Notes: a model not told the origin generated them from the sequence alone. Numbered from the stretch's first letter, positions 38,061 to 48,942 are shown. The stretch is DNA of 64,000 nt from Arthonia radiata (GCA_002989075.1 PSQN01000015.1:744001-808000), one strand, 5' to 3'. Numbers and translations are program-made.

Positions 38061-39389
38061 ATGGCTCCTCGAACGCTTGAATACCACACGCCAAACGGCA
38101 CAAAGTACTCGTACCTCTTCGCGGAGCCTACAGCAGGGAAGCCATTCCTGCTATTCTTGCATGGCTTTCCAGAATCAAGCTATGACTGGACGAACCAAGT
38201 CTCTTATTTCGCCGAGCACGGCTTTGGCATCATCTGTCCCGATCTGCTTGGGTATGGAGGCACGGACAAACCCTCCGATTACAAAGCCTACCGCCTCAAG
38301 AAAATGGCAGCGGAGGTCGTCTCCATCCTAGATCACCATCAACTGACCAAGGTCGTTGGCATCGCCCACGACTGGGGATGCGGTCTCCTCGGCGCGCTCT
38401 CCTGCCACTTCCAGGATCGCTTCACGGCCTTTGCTTTTCTAGCCATTGGTAACCTCTTCCTACCATGCCGACAAGCGAAGGCTTTGTAACCACACCCTGT
38501 CGCTGACGGGAAGTGACAGGAATGATCACCTCTGGGTCGTTCGACCTCGATGGAATCAACAAGATGACAAAAGAGCAGCTTGGACACCCCAGTTTTGGCT
38601 ACTTCCACTTTTTCAATGAAGATGATGCTGCAGCGCTGTTCGAGCAAAATCTAGACTCGGTCCAGTACGTTCGCCTTTAGCTTTGAAATCGGTACTACTA
38701 CCAAGTTTACTGATATGCTTGCCAGTGGCCTGTGCTTCAGTGAAGCTCCAAATCACTTCGTCGAGAACCTTTGTGAGTACGGGGCTGCCAAACGCTGGCT
38801 ACAGGAGCAGCGGACCGCTCCGTTGCCGCCCTGGATCTCGGGCGAGCCAGCCGAGACTCGGAAGAAGGTGTGGGCTTCCATGTTCCAGAAGCACATTGCC
38901 GATTGAGAGTGCTGACGGATGGGTGTAGATTATGCGTGAGGGCGGTCTCACCGGGCCTCTGAACTGGTACAAGCAAGTGAGTATGAGTGCCTCCATTAAT
39001 GACCCCTGCAGCGGCCTTTTACGGGCTTGCGGAAGCCTTATTCGCTGGCGCTCTTCTCGAAACCTCGGTTACGAATCAGTTGTCGCTGCTGTAGTTGCTG
39101 TTTAAGAGTTGCAATGCTAACCTCAAGCCCGTAGATCATGCGCGGCGTCAACAAGGAAGACGACGAGACCATCTCTGAAAAGTGGAAGAAGATCGAAAAT
39201 GCCCCAGTCCTTTTCGTCAGTGCGGCAGGCGAGGCGAATGTACTCCCGCCGAGCTTTTGGGTCGATAGCATGAAAGAAGTGTGCACCGATCTCAAAGTGG
39301 TCGAAGTCGATGCCAGCCATTGGATCATGTGGGAGGCACCTGATGCTACCAACAAGGCTTTGCACGACTTCATTGCGGGCTTGCAGTGA
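38061..39389 (+). CDS. Epoxide hydrolase-like alpha/beta hydrolase, 325 aa, 5 exons
   Basis: Exons 38061-38448, 38520-38664, 38726-38867, 38929-38976 and 39135-39389 join in frame, all with GT-AG introns (71, 61, 61 and 158 bp). Intron 2 has a TACTGAT branch-like site and intron 3 has GCTGAC. The protein carries the epoxide hydrolase hallmarks: oxyanion-hole HGFP (residues 34-37), DLLGYGGTDKP (61-71), and the nucleophile Asp104 in AHDWG. A lid region ends in GGLTGPLNWYK, and the catalytic His lies in DASHWIMWE near the C-terminus. It would hydrate epoxides to diols in detoxification or secondary metabolism. An ATG is absent further upstream in frame. The gene is divergent from the NmrA-like oxidoreductase. 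Confidence 0.87.
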
Positions 39390-39665
39390 GTCAAGACCTA
39401 CACGCTCGCGAGCTGTGTGAGGCCCATCGGACTGGTGAAGCACCGGCAAAACACGGAGCTGTATTTTTCCGAGCAGATCGTTCTTGTATCAAAGTCAACT
39501 CACGTCGTGTGACAGACGCCTAAAATGCTGGAGTCCAACCCTCGAAGTCGAAACCGCCAGTGCATGTGCTCACAACGCAAGCAGTTCAAGATATCCTACC
39601 AGTGTGCTTAGATGATTGAAGTCTGTTGCATGTCTACTTGACGAGACGAAGTGGCCAGAGCGTCG

Positions 39666-42188
39666 TCACGATGGCAAACGTGAACTTGGCGGTACTTGCT
39701 GTGTATAGAGATCGCCCTTCTGCCGCTCCACATACTCAAACCCACCATGCTCGAGGCGACGTCCAGTCACTAAACCTCCACCTTTGGCTCGATCACCGAG
39801 TCCGACTCTGCCCGCGCCATGGGAAGTTTGATCGTTTTTGATTGCCCTCACTGTATACCTGTCCCAGCGGAAGCCTGTCTTCTCAATACTCTCGAGCCCC
39901 TCAAGTACCTTCTCCCTTTCACCCGAACGTGACCATCCGGAAATGAGCGTATTCCATGTCACAACGCTGGGCTCAAGGCCGTGATGTGCCATCAACTCTA
40001 GCACCTTCTCAGCTGCTTCGATCTGGTTGTGAGCGACAAAAGCATGGAGTAATATAGACCAGGTCTGCACTGATGGCTTCACGGCTTTGAAAGGGGTGGA
40101 TGGTGTAAAAAAGGTGAACTTATCATTCGAAGATGGTGGTGATGCATTGACAGGGCTGGTGTCTTCCTCTTCAGACGCTTCGAAAAGCTCTGATGGTTCG
40201 TACTCGGTGGACAATGGCTTCTCAGGCAGATCTGTAGGTGTCACAAACCGTGCAGGTTGAGTCATATCTCTCATGACTTCCGACCACTGAGCCAGAGTCT
40301 CGCTGTAGCGACCGAATGCCTTCAATATTGAGTCCCACGTCAAGGTGTTCTCTGCTAAGGGAGCGATGAACGGATCACGCGCAGCGACTGCTGCTTTGAA
40401 ATTGTCGTATATCCTTTCAACGAGATCGCTCTTCACATCTGGGCGGCGCAAAAAGGCCATGAGGACTAGAGCGATCGCAAGTGTAGGAGGTGGTGGACGG
40501 GGACCATAGAACAACGGATCGTGCCGATTCTCAGGTTTGAAGGGTACAGCGTATTGTATTTCTGCCAATTTGCCGGGATCGGTCTCGCGCAAGAGACCTA
40601 GCACGCTAAGTGGCTGCAGGTCAAAATATCGTCGGTATATTCTGAGCATGCGCTCAACCTGAGTGGGATTCCACACCCACACGCCGTATATCATTTCCGT
40701 GGCGAGGATGGGGCTTATCACGAAAGAGTCAGGATCGTGGCTCCTTGCACGGATTTCCCTGTAGAGGCGACGAAAGGCATGGAAGTCGTTGGTGCGCCGA
40801 CACATTTTGAAGAGGGTTGCATATGTTGCAGAGTCTGGCGAAACGTCTGGGTCTTCCAATAAATTGAATAAGTGCCATGCTGTGGAGTACTCTTGGCGAT
40901 CCGAAGCGTTGGCAATGAGAGCATTGTAAATGCGAATGTCAAAATTCACACCAAGTCTTCTCAACGTGGACACCAGCTGGAAGCTTTGGCTTGGGGCGTC
41001 GTGAGCCACCCGACGCAATAACTTGGCGCAAATGACCTGAGCGGTGAGTGGGGGATGCTCAAAGTCTGAACTCTTGAACGATTCTGTAAGCGTCTCTAAA
41101 GCTAGCTCATCGTTGCCGTCACGCACAAATCTGAGCGACATGTGCAAAAGAGTATGTGGCTGGACGACAATATTGTGATCCTTTAGTAGCCAGTAAAATT
41201 CACAGCGGTGTTCGACCGGAGTATGTCGCGCGATTCTCGCGATGGTGCCCTGTAACAGTGGGAATGAGAGTCCGTACTTCCCAACTACACAATAGCACAA
41301 GCGCCGAATGATCGATATGTGTCTTTCATGCTCGCTGTGCTGGTAGTTACGAAAGACCGCCTTGACTGCTAGATCGAGGACATCCGCGACTTGCTCAGCT
41401 GGTGGAAGCGTTCCCGATAATGTAGCAAGCAAAAACCTCAGAGAATGATACGGGTGATTGTCAAGGTGCCACAGCATCATCTTCGGCCAGTACTTTGCTC
41501 GGAGGTCGTCATCTTTTGCAAACCACCAGGACCGCAGGGTTCGGTAACTCTTTCCTTGTCGTACGCAATGTTCCATCATTCGGCAGATGTCTTTGGGCAA
41601 CTCGTGGTAGAAATGAAGGCGATTTTTGGAGGGGTTGAGGAAAGGTCTTGCTGCGAACTTTGCGATGGTATTCTCCCACTCAGGCTTGTCACCGATTGAT
41701 AGGAAATACCGTTCTTTGGTCTTACGAGCCTTGAATTTGACATTTCGACGCATTTCCCCTGAGAAGGAGCGCGCATCTACCGGCTCGAAAAGCTCTTCCT
41801 GAGAGTACGTCCTGGTACGGGGTTGAGAGCCACTGTCATCCACTTCTTCGACCGGAACGCTCGCCAGTGGCTCCTCAATGGCATCGTTGGTCACCGTTGT
41901 GTTCGGTTGTCGACGATTTCCCGAGGCGACGGTTGTCGTACAAAAACCTAAGCGGAGATGGCTTGCAGCAGCTGCACCGAATGCGTAAGTCGCGCGGCGA
42001 GAGCAATACTTCGGAGGTCGATGGTGGGTCAGCCGGAATCGAAAGCTGGTAGGAGGCGCCGAGCTTGTCGACAACCGCTGCATCCCATGTCGCCAGCCAG
42101 GAGCCGCGACAACAGAGGCATGGCGAGGTCGACTTGGCAGCGATGCAGAGGAGAAGACATGTCGGATACCGTTGTGCTCAGGACGCAT
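39666..42188 (-). CDS. Mitochondrial pentatricopeptide repeat (PPR) protein, 840 aa
   Basis: Single long minus-strand frame from ATG 42,188. The first 100 residues are rich in Arg, Ser and Ala with almost no acidic residues, as in a mitochondrial presequence (an alternative start is Met36). PPR-type helical pairs are visible around residues 390-460 (IRIYNALIANASDRQEYSTA, then ATYATLFKMCRRTNDFHAFR) and most clearly at 704-775 (VQTWSILLHAFVAHNQIEAA, VVTWNTLISGWSRSG). Fungal PPR proteins bind organellar RNA and act in mitochondrial mRNA maturation, stability or translation; the target here is unknown. It is divergent from the Cwf18 gene over 263 bp. Confidence 0.85.
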   Translation of the reverse strand: MRPEHNGIRHVFSSASLPSRPRHASVVAAPGWRHGMQRLSTSSAPPTSFRFRLTHHRPPKYCSRRATYAFGAAAASHLRLGFCTTTVASGNRRQPNTTVTNDAIEEPLASVPVEEVDDSGSQPRTRTYSQEELFEPVDARSFSGEMRRNVKFKARKTKERYFLSIGDKPEWENTIAKFAARPFLNPSKNRLHFYHELPKDICRMMEHCVRQGKSYRTLRSWWFAKDDDLRAKYWPKMMLWHLDNHPYHSLRFLLATLSGTLPPAEQVADVLDLAVKAVFRNYQHSEHERHISIIRRLCYCVVGKYGLSFPLLQGTIARIARHTPVEHRCEFYWLLKDHNIVVQPHTLLHMSLRFVRDGNDELALETLTESFKSSDFEHPPLTAQVICAKLLRRVAHDAPSQSFQLVSTLRRLGVNFDIRIYNALIANASDRQEYSTAWHLFNLLEDPDVSPDSATYATLFKMCRRTNDFHAFRRLYREIRARSHDPDSFVISPILATEMIYGVWVWNPTQVERMLRIYRRYFDLQPLSVLGLLRETDPGKLAEIQYAVPFKPENRHDPLFYGPRPPPPTLAIALVLMAFLRRPDVKSDLVERIYDNFKAAVAARDPFIAPLAENTLTWDSILKAFGRYSETLAQWSEVMRDMTQPARFVTPTDLPEKPLSTEYEPSELFEASEEEDTSPVNASPPSSNDKFTFFTPSTPFKAVKPSVQTWSILLHAFVAHNQIEAAEKVLELMAHHGLEPSVVTWNTLISGWSRSGEREKVLEGLESIEKTGFRWDRYTVRAIKNDQTSHGAGRVGLGDRAKGGGLVTGRRLEHGGFEYVERQKGDLYTQQVPPSSRLPS

Positions 42189-42451
42189 GAACTGCTTATG
42201 AGCGAGCCATCCGGTGATGTCGAGCAGGTCGCAGCGGCGCGTATTGCCTGCTCAATGGCTGCTTTCGTCTGAAGCTCGTGCCTGTGGACGGTCAAGATGG
42301 CTACAGGAGGGAACTTTAGAGAAATTGGACCCTTCGAAAGGGTTGCCTCAACCCTACTGTAACATTTCAACTAGTGTTTCATTTTGTTCGCAAACGGCTC
42401 CCTATGGCTCTCTTCTAGTAGCAATTGCGTCTTCACGACTATAGGTTTGCA
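42189..42451. promoter_or_regulatory. Short bidirectional promoter, PPR / Cwf18
   Basis: 263 bp between two divergent start codons, so the two genes must share or abut promoter elements. No TATA box was seen. Confidence 0.55.
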
Positions 42452-43093
42452 ATGTCGAATTCGAGCATGCTGCAAACAGCTACGCAGGACCGCAAAGCTC
42501 GCCTTGCGCAGCTAAAGTCTCTTCAGCGCAAACAAGCACCTCAACAGGATATCGAAGAGGAGAGGTCGTCGGTGCCACGGAAAAGAAAGTCGCCGTCAAG
42601 ATCGCCCTCTCCAGACGTGACACAATCGTACATATCAGGACGCAATTACGATGCTGAAGCACGGGGGCCCAGATTGGGCTTCGAATCCCAACCAGGGATT
42701 GGCCAGGTAACGGTGGAGTCTCAGGCTCTCGCACTGGCGGAAGAGTCCAAGAGGCAGCAAGAAGAGGAAGCCAAGCAAGCAGACCAGACTGTAGACTTAT
42801 TCAAGCTGCAGCCAAAGAAGCCTACATGGGACCTCAAGCGACATCTTGACAAGAAGCTGGAACCTCTCAATTTGCGCACCGACAATGCAATCGCGCGCAT
42901 GGTTCGTGAACGAGTTCAGAAGGCCCAAAAGGAGTCAAGAGCTCTCAATGGCTCTGAAAGTGTGAAGGAGAATGGGGAAGGGCACGAAGCGATCGGTATG
43001 GACGGGACAGCACTCGTCGAGGCAACGCGCGAGATGGAGAACGAGGATGCTGAACCAGATTCTGATGATGCAGAGGAAGCTGACCTGGGTTGA
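42452..43093 (+). CDS. cwf18: Cwf18/CCDC12-family pre-mRNA splicing factor, 213 aa
   Basis: Single exon from ATG 42,452 (MSNSSMLQTATQDRKARLAQ); ATG 42,467 is an alternative. The N-terminal RKARLAQLKSLQRKQ and the central DLFKLQPKKPTWDLKRHLDK followed by LEPLNLRTDNAIARMVRERV are the signature of the Cwf18 family. In Schizosaccharomyces pombe and humans (CCDC12) this is a component of the Prp19/NTC-associated spliceosome. Between them lie a basic Arg/Ser stretch (KRKSPSRSPSP) and a Gln/Glu coiled-coil segment. The C-terminus is acidic. Expected nuclear. Confidence 0.92.
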   Translation: MSNSSMLQTATQDRKARLAQLKSLQRKQAPQQDIEEERSSVPRKRKSPSRSPSPDVTQSYISGRNYDAEARGPRLGFESQPGIGQVTVESQALALAEESKRQQEEEAKQADQTVDLFKLQPKKPTWDLKRHLDKKLEPLNLRTDNAIARMVRERVQKAQKESRALNGSESVKENGEGHEAIGMDGTALVEATREMENEDAEPDSDDAEEADLG

Positions 43094-44055
43094 GCATAAG
43101 CAACAAATACTGCAGACTCGAGATTCAGCCACGAGCTGATACAGGATTCCTTGACACACCGACCGTGAATCTGGCAACGCTAAGGCGGCCAGACCGCACC
43201 TTCGATGTGATTGCGATACGTGGATAGACCGTCGAATTGCAGGAAAGCGTCAGCTCTATTCACGAGTTTACATTGGGCTTGCTGTCGTACAGGCGGTGGA
43301 ACAAGCTGCACACGCTGATGTATTCAGGACAGCGACCATACCGACATGCATTCATGGTACAGCCACCATCCCAGACGATGGGCTACGCGCAGCGCGTCGA
43401 CCCGGCTATCATGAGCACTATACGTCGTCTGTGCAAAGGTCCGTGCAAAGGTGATCTCTGGAATGCCGGCGGGAACTGCGCACTTGCGCATGAAGGCATA
43501 CGTATCTGCTGCCACGGCTCCTTCGACGAAACGTTAATTGGAGAGAATTGTACGTAACAAAGAGACGAAATACGAGAGGCTTGCAGTGCACCGCAGAAGC
43601 AAACCCGTTGCGGAGAAGGAGGCCGGGCTTCGTATTCGGGAGCGGCCAACGTCGTGATATCTAGGACACCTCGGGCGCACAGTCGCACTGCCAAACCAAT
43701 CGATATCAATCAGCTTTTGAGAAATGTTCCTTGAATAGACATACTCCACTTTTTCGTTGAATTTGTATGCGCTTCCTCGCATAGATGTCTAAACGTCATC
43801 TTTCTTTTCGCAATTATCACAGCGTTCAACACCCTTCCAAGCCCATGCTGCATGATCACTTCACGCACCTCTACAGCGGCGCTTTCAAGGTCTATTGGAA
43901 GTCTGGCTTGTAGGCAACAGCGAATGCGACTTCCTCGTACCTGCTTCGAAGAGTCACGTAGCATACATCTCCATAACGTCAACCGATCTTCGCTGCTCGC
44001 ACTACTTCGCTGTGCAAGGAGGCCATTGAGCACAAGCGCCGGGCAGATAAAAGCA
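43094..44055. other. Intergenic region, no gene recognised
   Basis: About 960 bp between the Cwf18 stop and the TatD start. Open frames on both strands (for example 43,237-43,557 and the antisense 43,710-44,150) lack domains and ATG/intron support. It contains the TatD promoter. Confidence 0.5.
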
Positions 44056-45162
44056 ATGACAGAAGAACGAACAAACACGTTGACATACGCTGATGTCGGT
44101 CCGCACTCCCTATCTTCGATAAATAAAGCCTGCCTGGGTACTAATCTCATGCCCAGGTTGGCATCAACCTAAGCGACCCCATCTTCCGCGGCATCTATCA
44201 CGGCAAGCAAGCCCACGATGATGACCTTGACGGCGTGCTCGAAAGAGCTCAAGCATATGGCGTCCAAAAGCTCATGGTCACGGGCTCAGATCTCATTGAA
44301 TCGAAACGGGCATTAGACATTGCTGAAGCACATCGTATGTAATTTACACCTGTGCTAAGCCGCTGTGCTAACATGTCCAGCCGGGTTATGCTATGCAACC
44401 GTAGGCATCCACCCCTGCAGCTCGACAATCTTCACCACTCGCGGCGCCGAAGACATCCTAAACGACCTCCGCAACCTCCTGTCTTCCTCAGCGGGCCGCG
44501 CCGTCGCTTTCGGTGAGATAGGATTGGACTACGACCGCCTCTATCTCTGCGCCAAGGAACCACAGCTCACCGGCTTCTCCGAGCAGCTCAGACTGGCCGC
44601 CTCCCTGGACCCGCCACTCCCACTCTTCCTGCACTCCCGCGCCGCCGCAGCCGACTTCGCGCGACTCCTGAAGACCCACCTACCGAAGCTGAAGCAGCCC
44701 AAAGCGGGCCTCGTGCACAGCTTCACTGGCACGGTCGAGGAGATGCGCGAGCTCGTCAATTTGGGGCTCGATATCGGCGTGAACGGGTGCTCCCTCAAGA
44801 CTGAGGAGAACCTAGCGGTGGTCAAGGAGATCCCATTAGATCGGCTGCAGATCGAGACGGATGGGCCATGGTGCGAGATCAGACCCAGTCATGCGAGCTC
44901 GAAATATCTGCAGCGAGCGAATGGTGAGAGTGATGGGCAGGTGCGAGAGGAGCCGGAGGGAGATGGACCGCCCAAGATGCCCAAGTCGGTGAAAAAGGAG
45001 AAGTGGCAGAAGGGTGCAATGGTCAAGGGGCGTAACGAGCCTTGTGCTATCGTGTTGGTTGCGCACGTTGTTGCGAGTGTCAAGGGCTTGAGTGTTGAGG
45101 AGGTCGCGGCAGCTACGTGGAGGAATAGTGTTGAGATGTTTGGGCTGGGAGTGGAGCGATGA
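44056..45162 (+). CDS. TatD-family deoxyribonuclease (TATDN1-like), 332 aa, 3 exons
   Basis: Exons 44056-44094, 44157-44334 and 44381-45162 join in frame (introns 62 and 46 bp; donors GTCGGT and GTATGT). The protein begins MTEERTNTLTYADVGINLSD and continues IFRGIYHGKQAHDDDLDGVL, a close match to the eukaryotic TATDN1/yeast YBL055C start. ATVGIHPC, AFGEIGLDYDR, FLHSRAA, VHSFTG, GVNGCSLKTEENL and IETDGPWCEIRP are successive metal- and active-site blocks of the TatD TIM barrel. It is a Mg-dependent nuclease family implicated in DNA degradation and repair. A Lys/Glu-rich insert (residues about 245-285) separates the last active-site block from the C-terminal helix, as in many fungal homologues. 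Confidence 0.93.
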
Positions 45163-45865
45163 GAATGTCCACTCGCCTTGAAACAAATCTAACGTACGTA
45201 CTGCACGACTAGACTTGGATGTTCATAGATTTACTCCCTGTCGTGATTATGCCCTGCGGCATTAGCTCACTCTTTAACATCAGCGAACGCTGATCTGCAG
45301 ACTTCATCAGAGGCTGGCATTTACGATTTCGGTGAAATTGTGCAATTTGAGGTCGAGCTGTTGCTGCTTTCCGGTGCCGCCATATTGGTGATAGACTTAA
45401 GCCGTCAGACTGCTTCGGCTGGGCTTCCGCACGTCCAGCTACTCGAAGCTTTCGAGTAGCCAGCGCTCACGTTACGATACCGCGCACATGGGCTACTGGA
45501 TTAGACACAAGATCAAGCGGTTGTTGGCTGCTTACGGCTCCTCGATGCAACTCCTCAAATTTGCCTCGGCCTATCATGGTGAGTGCAGACGCTAGATTCG
45601 TCAGCTATTCAACAAGTATCTATGATACAAACCACGGCCTTGAGTGGATCAGATCGTGCTGTTGCGCCCGTGGCCCTCTCATCAGTGGATATACGCTCGT
45701 CACAGATCGTAACATTTGCCATCTGGAAATCTAAGCAGCGAACACAGCAGACTGATTTTCTCCGATTTCGCCCACGCATTCGACCTGTCAAGTCAGCTGT
45801 CCCAGGTTCCGCTCAACTAACCGCCGAGAACTGGTGTAACAATCATGCACCGAGTCGTGCCTGGC
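45163..45865. other. Convergent intergenic region, no gene recognised
   Basis: About 700 bp between the TatD stop and the 3' end of the KHDC4-like gene. It should hold both 3' UTRs. Nothing else is recognised; a GC-rich hairpin-like CTACTCGAAGCTTTCGAGTAG lies near 45,437. Confidence 0.5.
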
Positions 45866-47765
45866 TCACAAGCCTGGTGGAGGTGGCACCGAATGATACT
45901 CGGAGCCAGAAGCACCTGCGGGCGGAGGAGGGGGTGGTGGCGGAGGAACATCGTCCGCGGGTGGTGGAGGTGGTGGCGGAGCCTGACCGTAAGCGCTTGC
46001 TCCAGCCGCAGGACTGCCGGGATTGTAGCCTTGCTGATATTGATAGCCGTACTGTTGTTGCTGCTGATCGGCTGGCTGCTGGCCTTGCTGGCCGGTCATG
46101 CTCTGGTAGTAGTTCTGAACGTATGCAGCGTATCCTCCGAACTCCTTGTAAGGATCTTCATCTGGATTTTGCTGATAGTACGTTATATACTGCTGCATCA
46201 GAGCGTACTGATCCTCCTGTAACTGCGGCTGCTGCTCGTATTGGGCACCAGCCTGATGTCCAGCAGCGGTTGGGGACATCGGGTTGGCATTGTAAGAGTC
46301 ATAAGACTGCGATTCGCGGTGACGGTGACCGTTGTACCCATTATGACGGTCTTGACCATAATGGTGACCGCCTCGACCGCCGGGCGGGCCGCGACTGGGC
46401 GCACGAGCCTTGTGCTCTTCGTAGCGCTCTTTCACATTGCCGAGAAGGTCCTCGCAAAGCGATTTACCTCTCTGGACCTGATCAGGTTGGGGTGCAGAGA
46501 CATGGAGATACATCTGCTCGTCACTCTCCATGTTGGTGTCGCGCTCGTGAAATCCGGAACCTCGACCCTTGATCTGTACACGACAACCAGTCTCGCTCTG
46601 AATATGCTTGACGTACGTGCCTTGCTGCCCAACCACTTGCGCTCGAAGATTGAAGCCCGGTATCGGCTCGAGGTCGATTGGAATTTTCTCCTCGGGCCAC
46701 TTGCGCTGGAGCAATGTTAGTATTGCTTTGGTTGTCGGGGGTAGATTTGTGGGACTTACTCTCCCATATTCATCGCGTTCGAACTCTTCTCGAGGGGGAG
46801 GACGACGGAAGCGCCGCTCGTCGATGAGATTGGGAAGATCCTGCTTCATCATGTCGTTGATCTTCTCGATGGCTTGCTCGAGACCTTCCTTGGACTGGCT
46901 GGTGACGTGCAGATATAGCGGAGGTGCCTGAAAGACCGTGAGCTCATAAATGCATGCAGAGATCGTGTCCTCGACTTACGGCTGCCGTCGCCATACTCTT
47001 GTCTGGATAGTAGTTGCCCCGCGTGGTGACATCTTGTAACGAGTAAGCTGGGTTTCACTGTTCAGTTAATTCATTAAGAGTAGCGTACCGGCACCAGTCT
47101 CTTCTTTAATCTACACAGCAGAGGTCAGTAATGGCAATAGAGGGTGACTGCTTGGCTATTATGGCTAGTGTAAGCATCACATCCAAAAACAATCATAACA
47201 TGGCAACAAGCTGAGCACGCCTGAAGAACTCTCAGGGACGGGGCTTTCCTAGGTGCATCAGTGGGCAACAACGAGTGGAGAATATTACCATTTTCTGCGT
47301 TGACCCCTTGGTCAGGGTGTAGCGATTACGGAGATCATTGACTTCAATGTCCTTAATGTAGTCGCCATCCTGTTGATAGATGTCGTTTTTCGTCGAGGGC
47401 GATTTGACCGAGCCGGGCGCATTGACCTAGAAAGATCAGTACGGAGCTACCGATGTGCAGGCAGTGGGTTTTTTACGTACGGTTTTGATGGTCGAGGGAT
47501 TATACTCGCCAGCGGCCTTTTTCGCCTGGATCTGAGCGTTAATCCTCGCCGCGGCGGCGGCAGCAGCGGATGCAGCAAATTTACTGTCCGGCTTGTCGTC
47601 ACCTGCGGGAGTCTCTGAGGATCGGTCAACGGGGCTGCGGCTTCGGCGAGGTTCCTTGCTGCGGCTAGATGGTGAGCGTGAGCGATTAGTCGCCCGGGAA
47701 CTTTTAGCTGGGATTGGCTCAGTCTGATCAAAGCGTGATCGCTTGCGCGACGCGTTTTCAGACAT
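45866..47765 (-). CDS. KHDC4/BLOM7-like KH-domain splicing-associated protein, 501 aa, 6 exons
   Basis: Minus-strand exons 47481-47765, 47289-47426, 47089-47110, 46980-47032, 46760-46927 and 45866-46705 join perfectly in frame with GT-AG introns; exon 3 is only 22 nt. The N-terminus is Arg/Ser-rich (KRSRF, RSRSPSSRSKEPRRSRSP). The first KH-like region reads NDLRNRYTLTKGSTQKM, IKEETGADVTTRGNYYPD, LYLHVTSQSKEG. The second is FNLRAQVVGQQGTYVKHI then CRVQIKGRGSGF and MYLHVSAPQPDQV (about residues 240-300). The tail is Gln/Tyr-rich with proline runs that could bind WW or SH3-type partners. Human KHDC4 (BLOM7) interacts with Prp19-complex factors; a similar nuclear RNA-binding role is inferred. It is divergent from ILV6 over 202 bp. 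Confidence 0.88.
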
Positions 47766-47967
47766 TGATTTTGGATTGTTGCAGGAGTGCCAAGTTGCTG
47801 CGAGGAAGACTGAGATGGCTCTGTTGGAATATCGTCAGAAGCGAGGCTCCAGTGGCACGTGACTATCCCGGCAGGTCAATGCGTAAGGCTACTAGCTTGC
47901 CAATGTCGCCGAAGACTCACATGCTCGAGAAACGAATATCACTGATCCTGCTGAACACCAGCTCTCA
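47766..47967. promoter_or_regulatory. Short bidirectional promoter, KHDC4-like / ILV6
   Basis: Only 202 bp separate the two divergent start codons. A TGACTAT-like site is near 47,861-47,867; amino-acid genes are often controlled by Gcn4/CpcA through TGACTC-type sites, but this one is imperfect. Confidence 0.45.
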
Positions 47968-48942
47968 ATGGCCACACACAGCGTAGCGCGATGCCTCAGC
48001 GCCGGCAGGTCACTTCTCAGACCCCGCAATCATCGACTTGCAGCACCATATTCTCGACAATCCAGTTCCTCGACTTCGGCGCTCGCATACAAAGCTTTAC
48101 ACAGGAGAATCTCACCACTCCCTATCAACGAGAGCCCCTCAAATTGGTCAGCCCCAGCTGCTGTGAGCAGTATCCTCTACGAAACACCGCTACCTTCTCA
48201 AGCTCCGCCTAAAAGACATGTATTGAACTGTCTGGTTCAAAACGAGCCAGGTGTACTGTCGCGAGTGTCAGGAATCTTGGCTGCACGCGGCTTCAACATT
48301 GACAGTCTGGTGGTCTGCCAAACTGAAGTCGATGATTTGTCTCGTATGACAATTGTACTCCAGGGTCAGGATGGCGTCGTCGAACAGGCTCGGCGACAGT
48401 TGGAAGATCTGGTCCCGGTGTGGGCCGTACTGGATTACACACAAGCACCGCTTGTACAACGAGAGCTGCTTTTAGCAAAGATCTCCATTCTAGGACCAGA
48501 ATACTTCGAGGAGGTGTTAGCCCACCATCAAGAAATCACAAGCGCTACGGGGAGTGTGGAGAACGAGGAAGAGGCTCTCCAGGATAAGGAGCGCGCCGTG
48601 CAACAGACTGCGGAGAGGCATCGCCAGGATTTTCATCCCTCGCAATTGGCGATCAGCCAGGCATTGCGGCATAAGCACGAGCATCTGGAAGCGATCACCC
48701 ACCTCACCCATCAATTTGGTGGCAAGGTCTTGGACATCAGCAACAACAATTGCATTGTGGAGATATCAGCCAAGCCAACACGTATAGACTCCTTCATGAA
48801 GCTCATCGCTCCATTCGGCATCCTCGAATCGTCTCGTACTGGCTTGATGGCACTTCCTAGGTCACCGCTGAGTGCACCCAATGAGGACATCGAGAAAGAC
48901 GCCCAAGATGTGGTAGACTCAAGTACGCTGCCCCCGGGCTAA
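47968..48942 (+). CDS. ILV6: Acetolactate synthase regulatory (small) subunit, mitochondrial, 324 aa
   Basis: Single exon from ATG 47,968. The first 45 residues are Arg/Ser/Ala-rich without acidic residues, a mitochondrial presequence. An ACT domain follows at residues 82-160 (VLNCLVQNEPGVLSRVSGIL, ARGFNIDSLVVCQTE, LSRMTIVL), then the second regulatory region (VQRELLLAKISILGPEYFEE) and the C-terminal ACT-like part (HLTHQFGGKVLDISNNNCIV, FGILESSRTGLMALPR). The acidic linker about 195-225 is typical of fungal Ilv6. It binds the Ilv2 catalytic subunit, stimulates it and gives valine feedback inhibition in branched-chain amino acid synthesis. Length agrees with yeast Ilv6 (309 aa). Confidence 0.96.
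   Translation: MATHSVARCLSAGRSLLRPRNHRLAAPYSRQSSSSTSALAYKALHRRISPLPINESPSNWSAPAAVSSILYETPLPSQAPPKRHVLNCLVQNEPGVLSRVSGILAARGFNIDSLVVCQTEVDDLSRMTIVLQGQDGVVEQARRQLEDLVPVWAVLDYTQAPLVQRELLLAKISILGPEYFEEVLAHHQEITSATGSVENEEEALQDKERAVQQTAERHRQDFHPSQLAISQALRHKHEHLEAITHLTHQFGGKVLDISNNNCIVEISAKPTRIDSFMKLIAPFGILESSRTGLMALPRSPLSAPNEDIEKDAQDVVDSSTLPPG

Noticed and set aside
37625-38061. Plus-strand open frames of 73 and 77 codons before the epoxide hydrolase
   Set aside because: No domain, no splice link to the hydrolase, and the hydrolase start at 38,061 is complete on its own; the region fits a promoter with a TATA box.
42676-42692. TTCGAATCCC-like tRNA B-box
   Set aside because: It lies inside the Cwf18 coding frame and no A-box, acceptor stem or cloverleaf can be drawn around it.
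43710-44150. 146-codon minus-strand open frame upstream of TatD
   Set aside because: No domain, and it overlaps TatD exon 1 and intron 1 in antisense.
45583-46572. 329-codon plus-strand open frame
   Set aside because: Antisense to the well supported last exon of the KHDC4-like gene; its composition reflects the reverse of Gln/Pro-rich codons.
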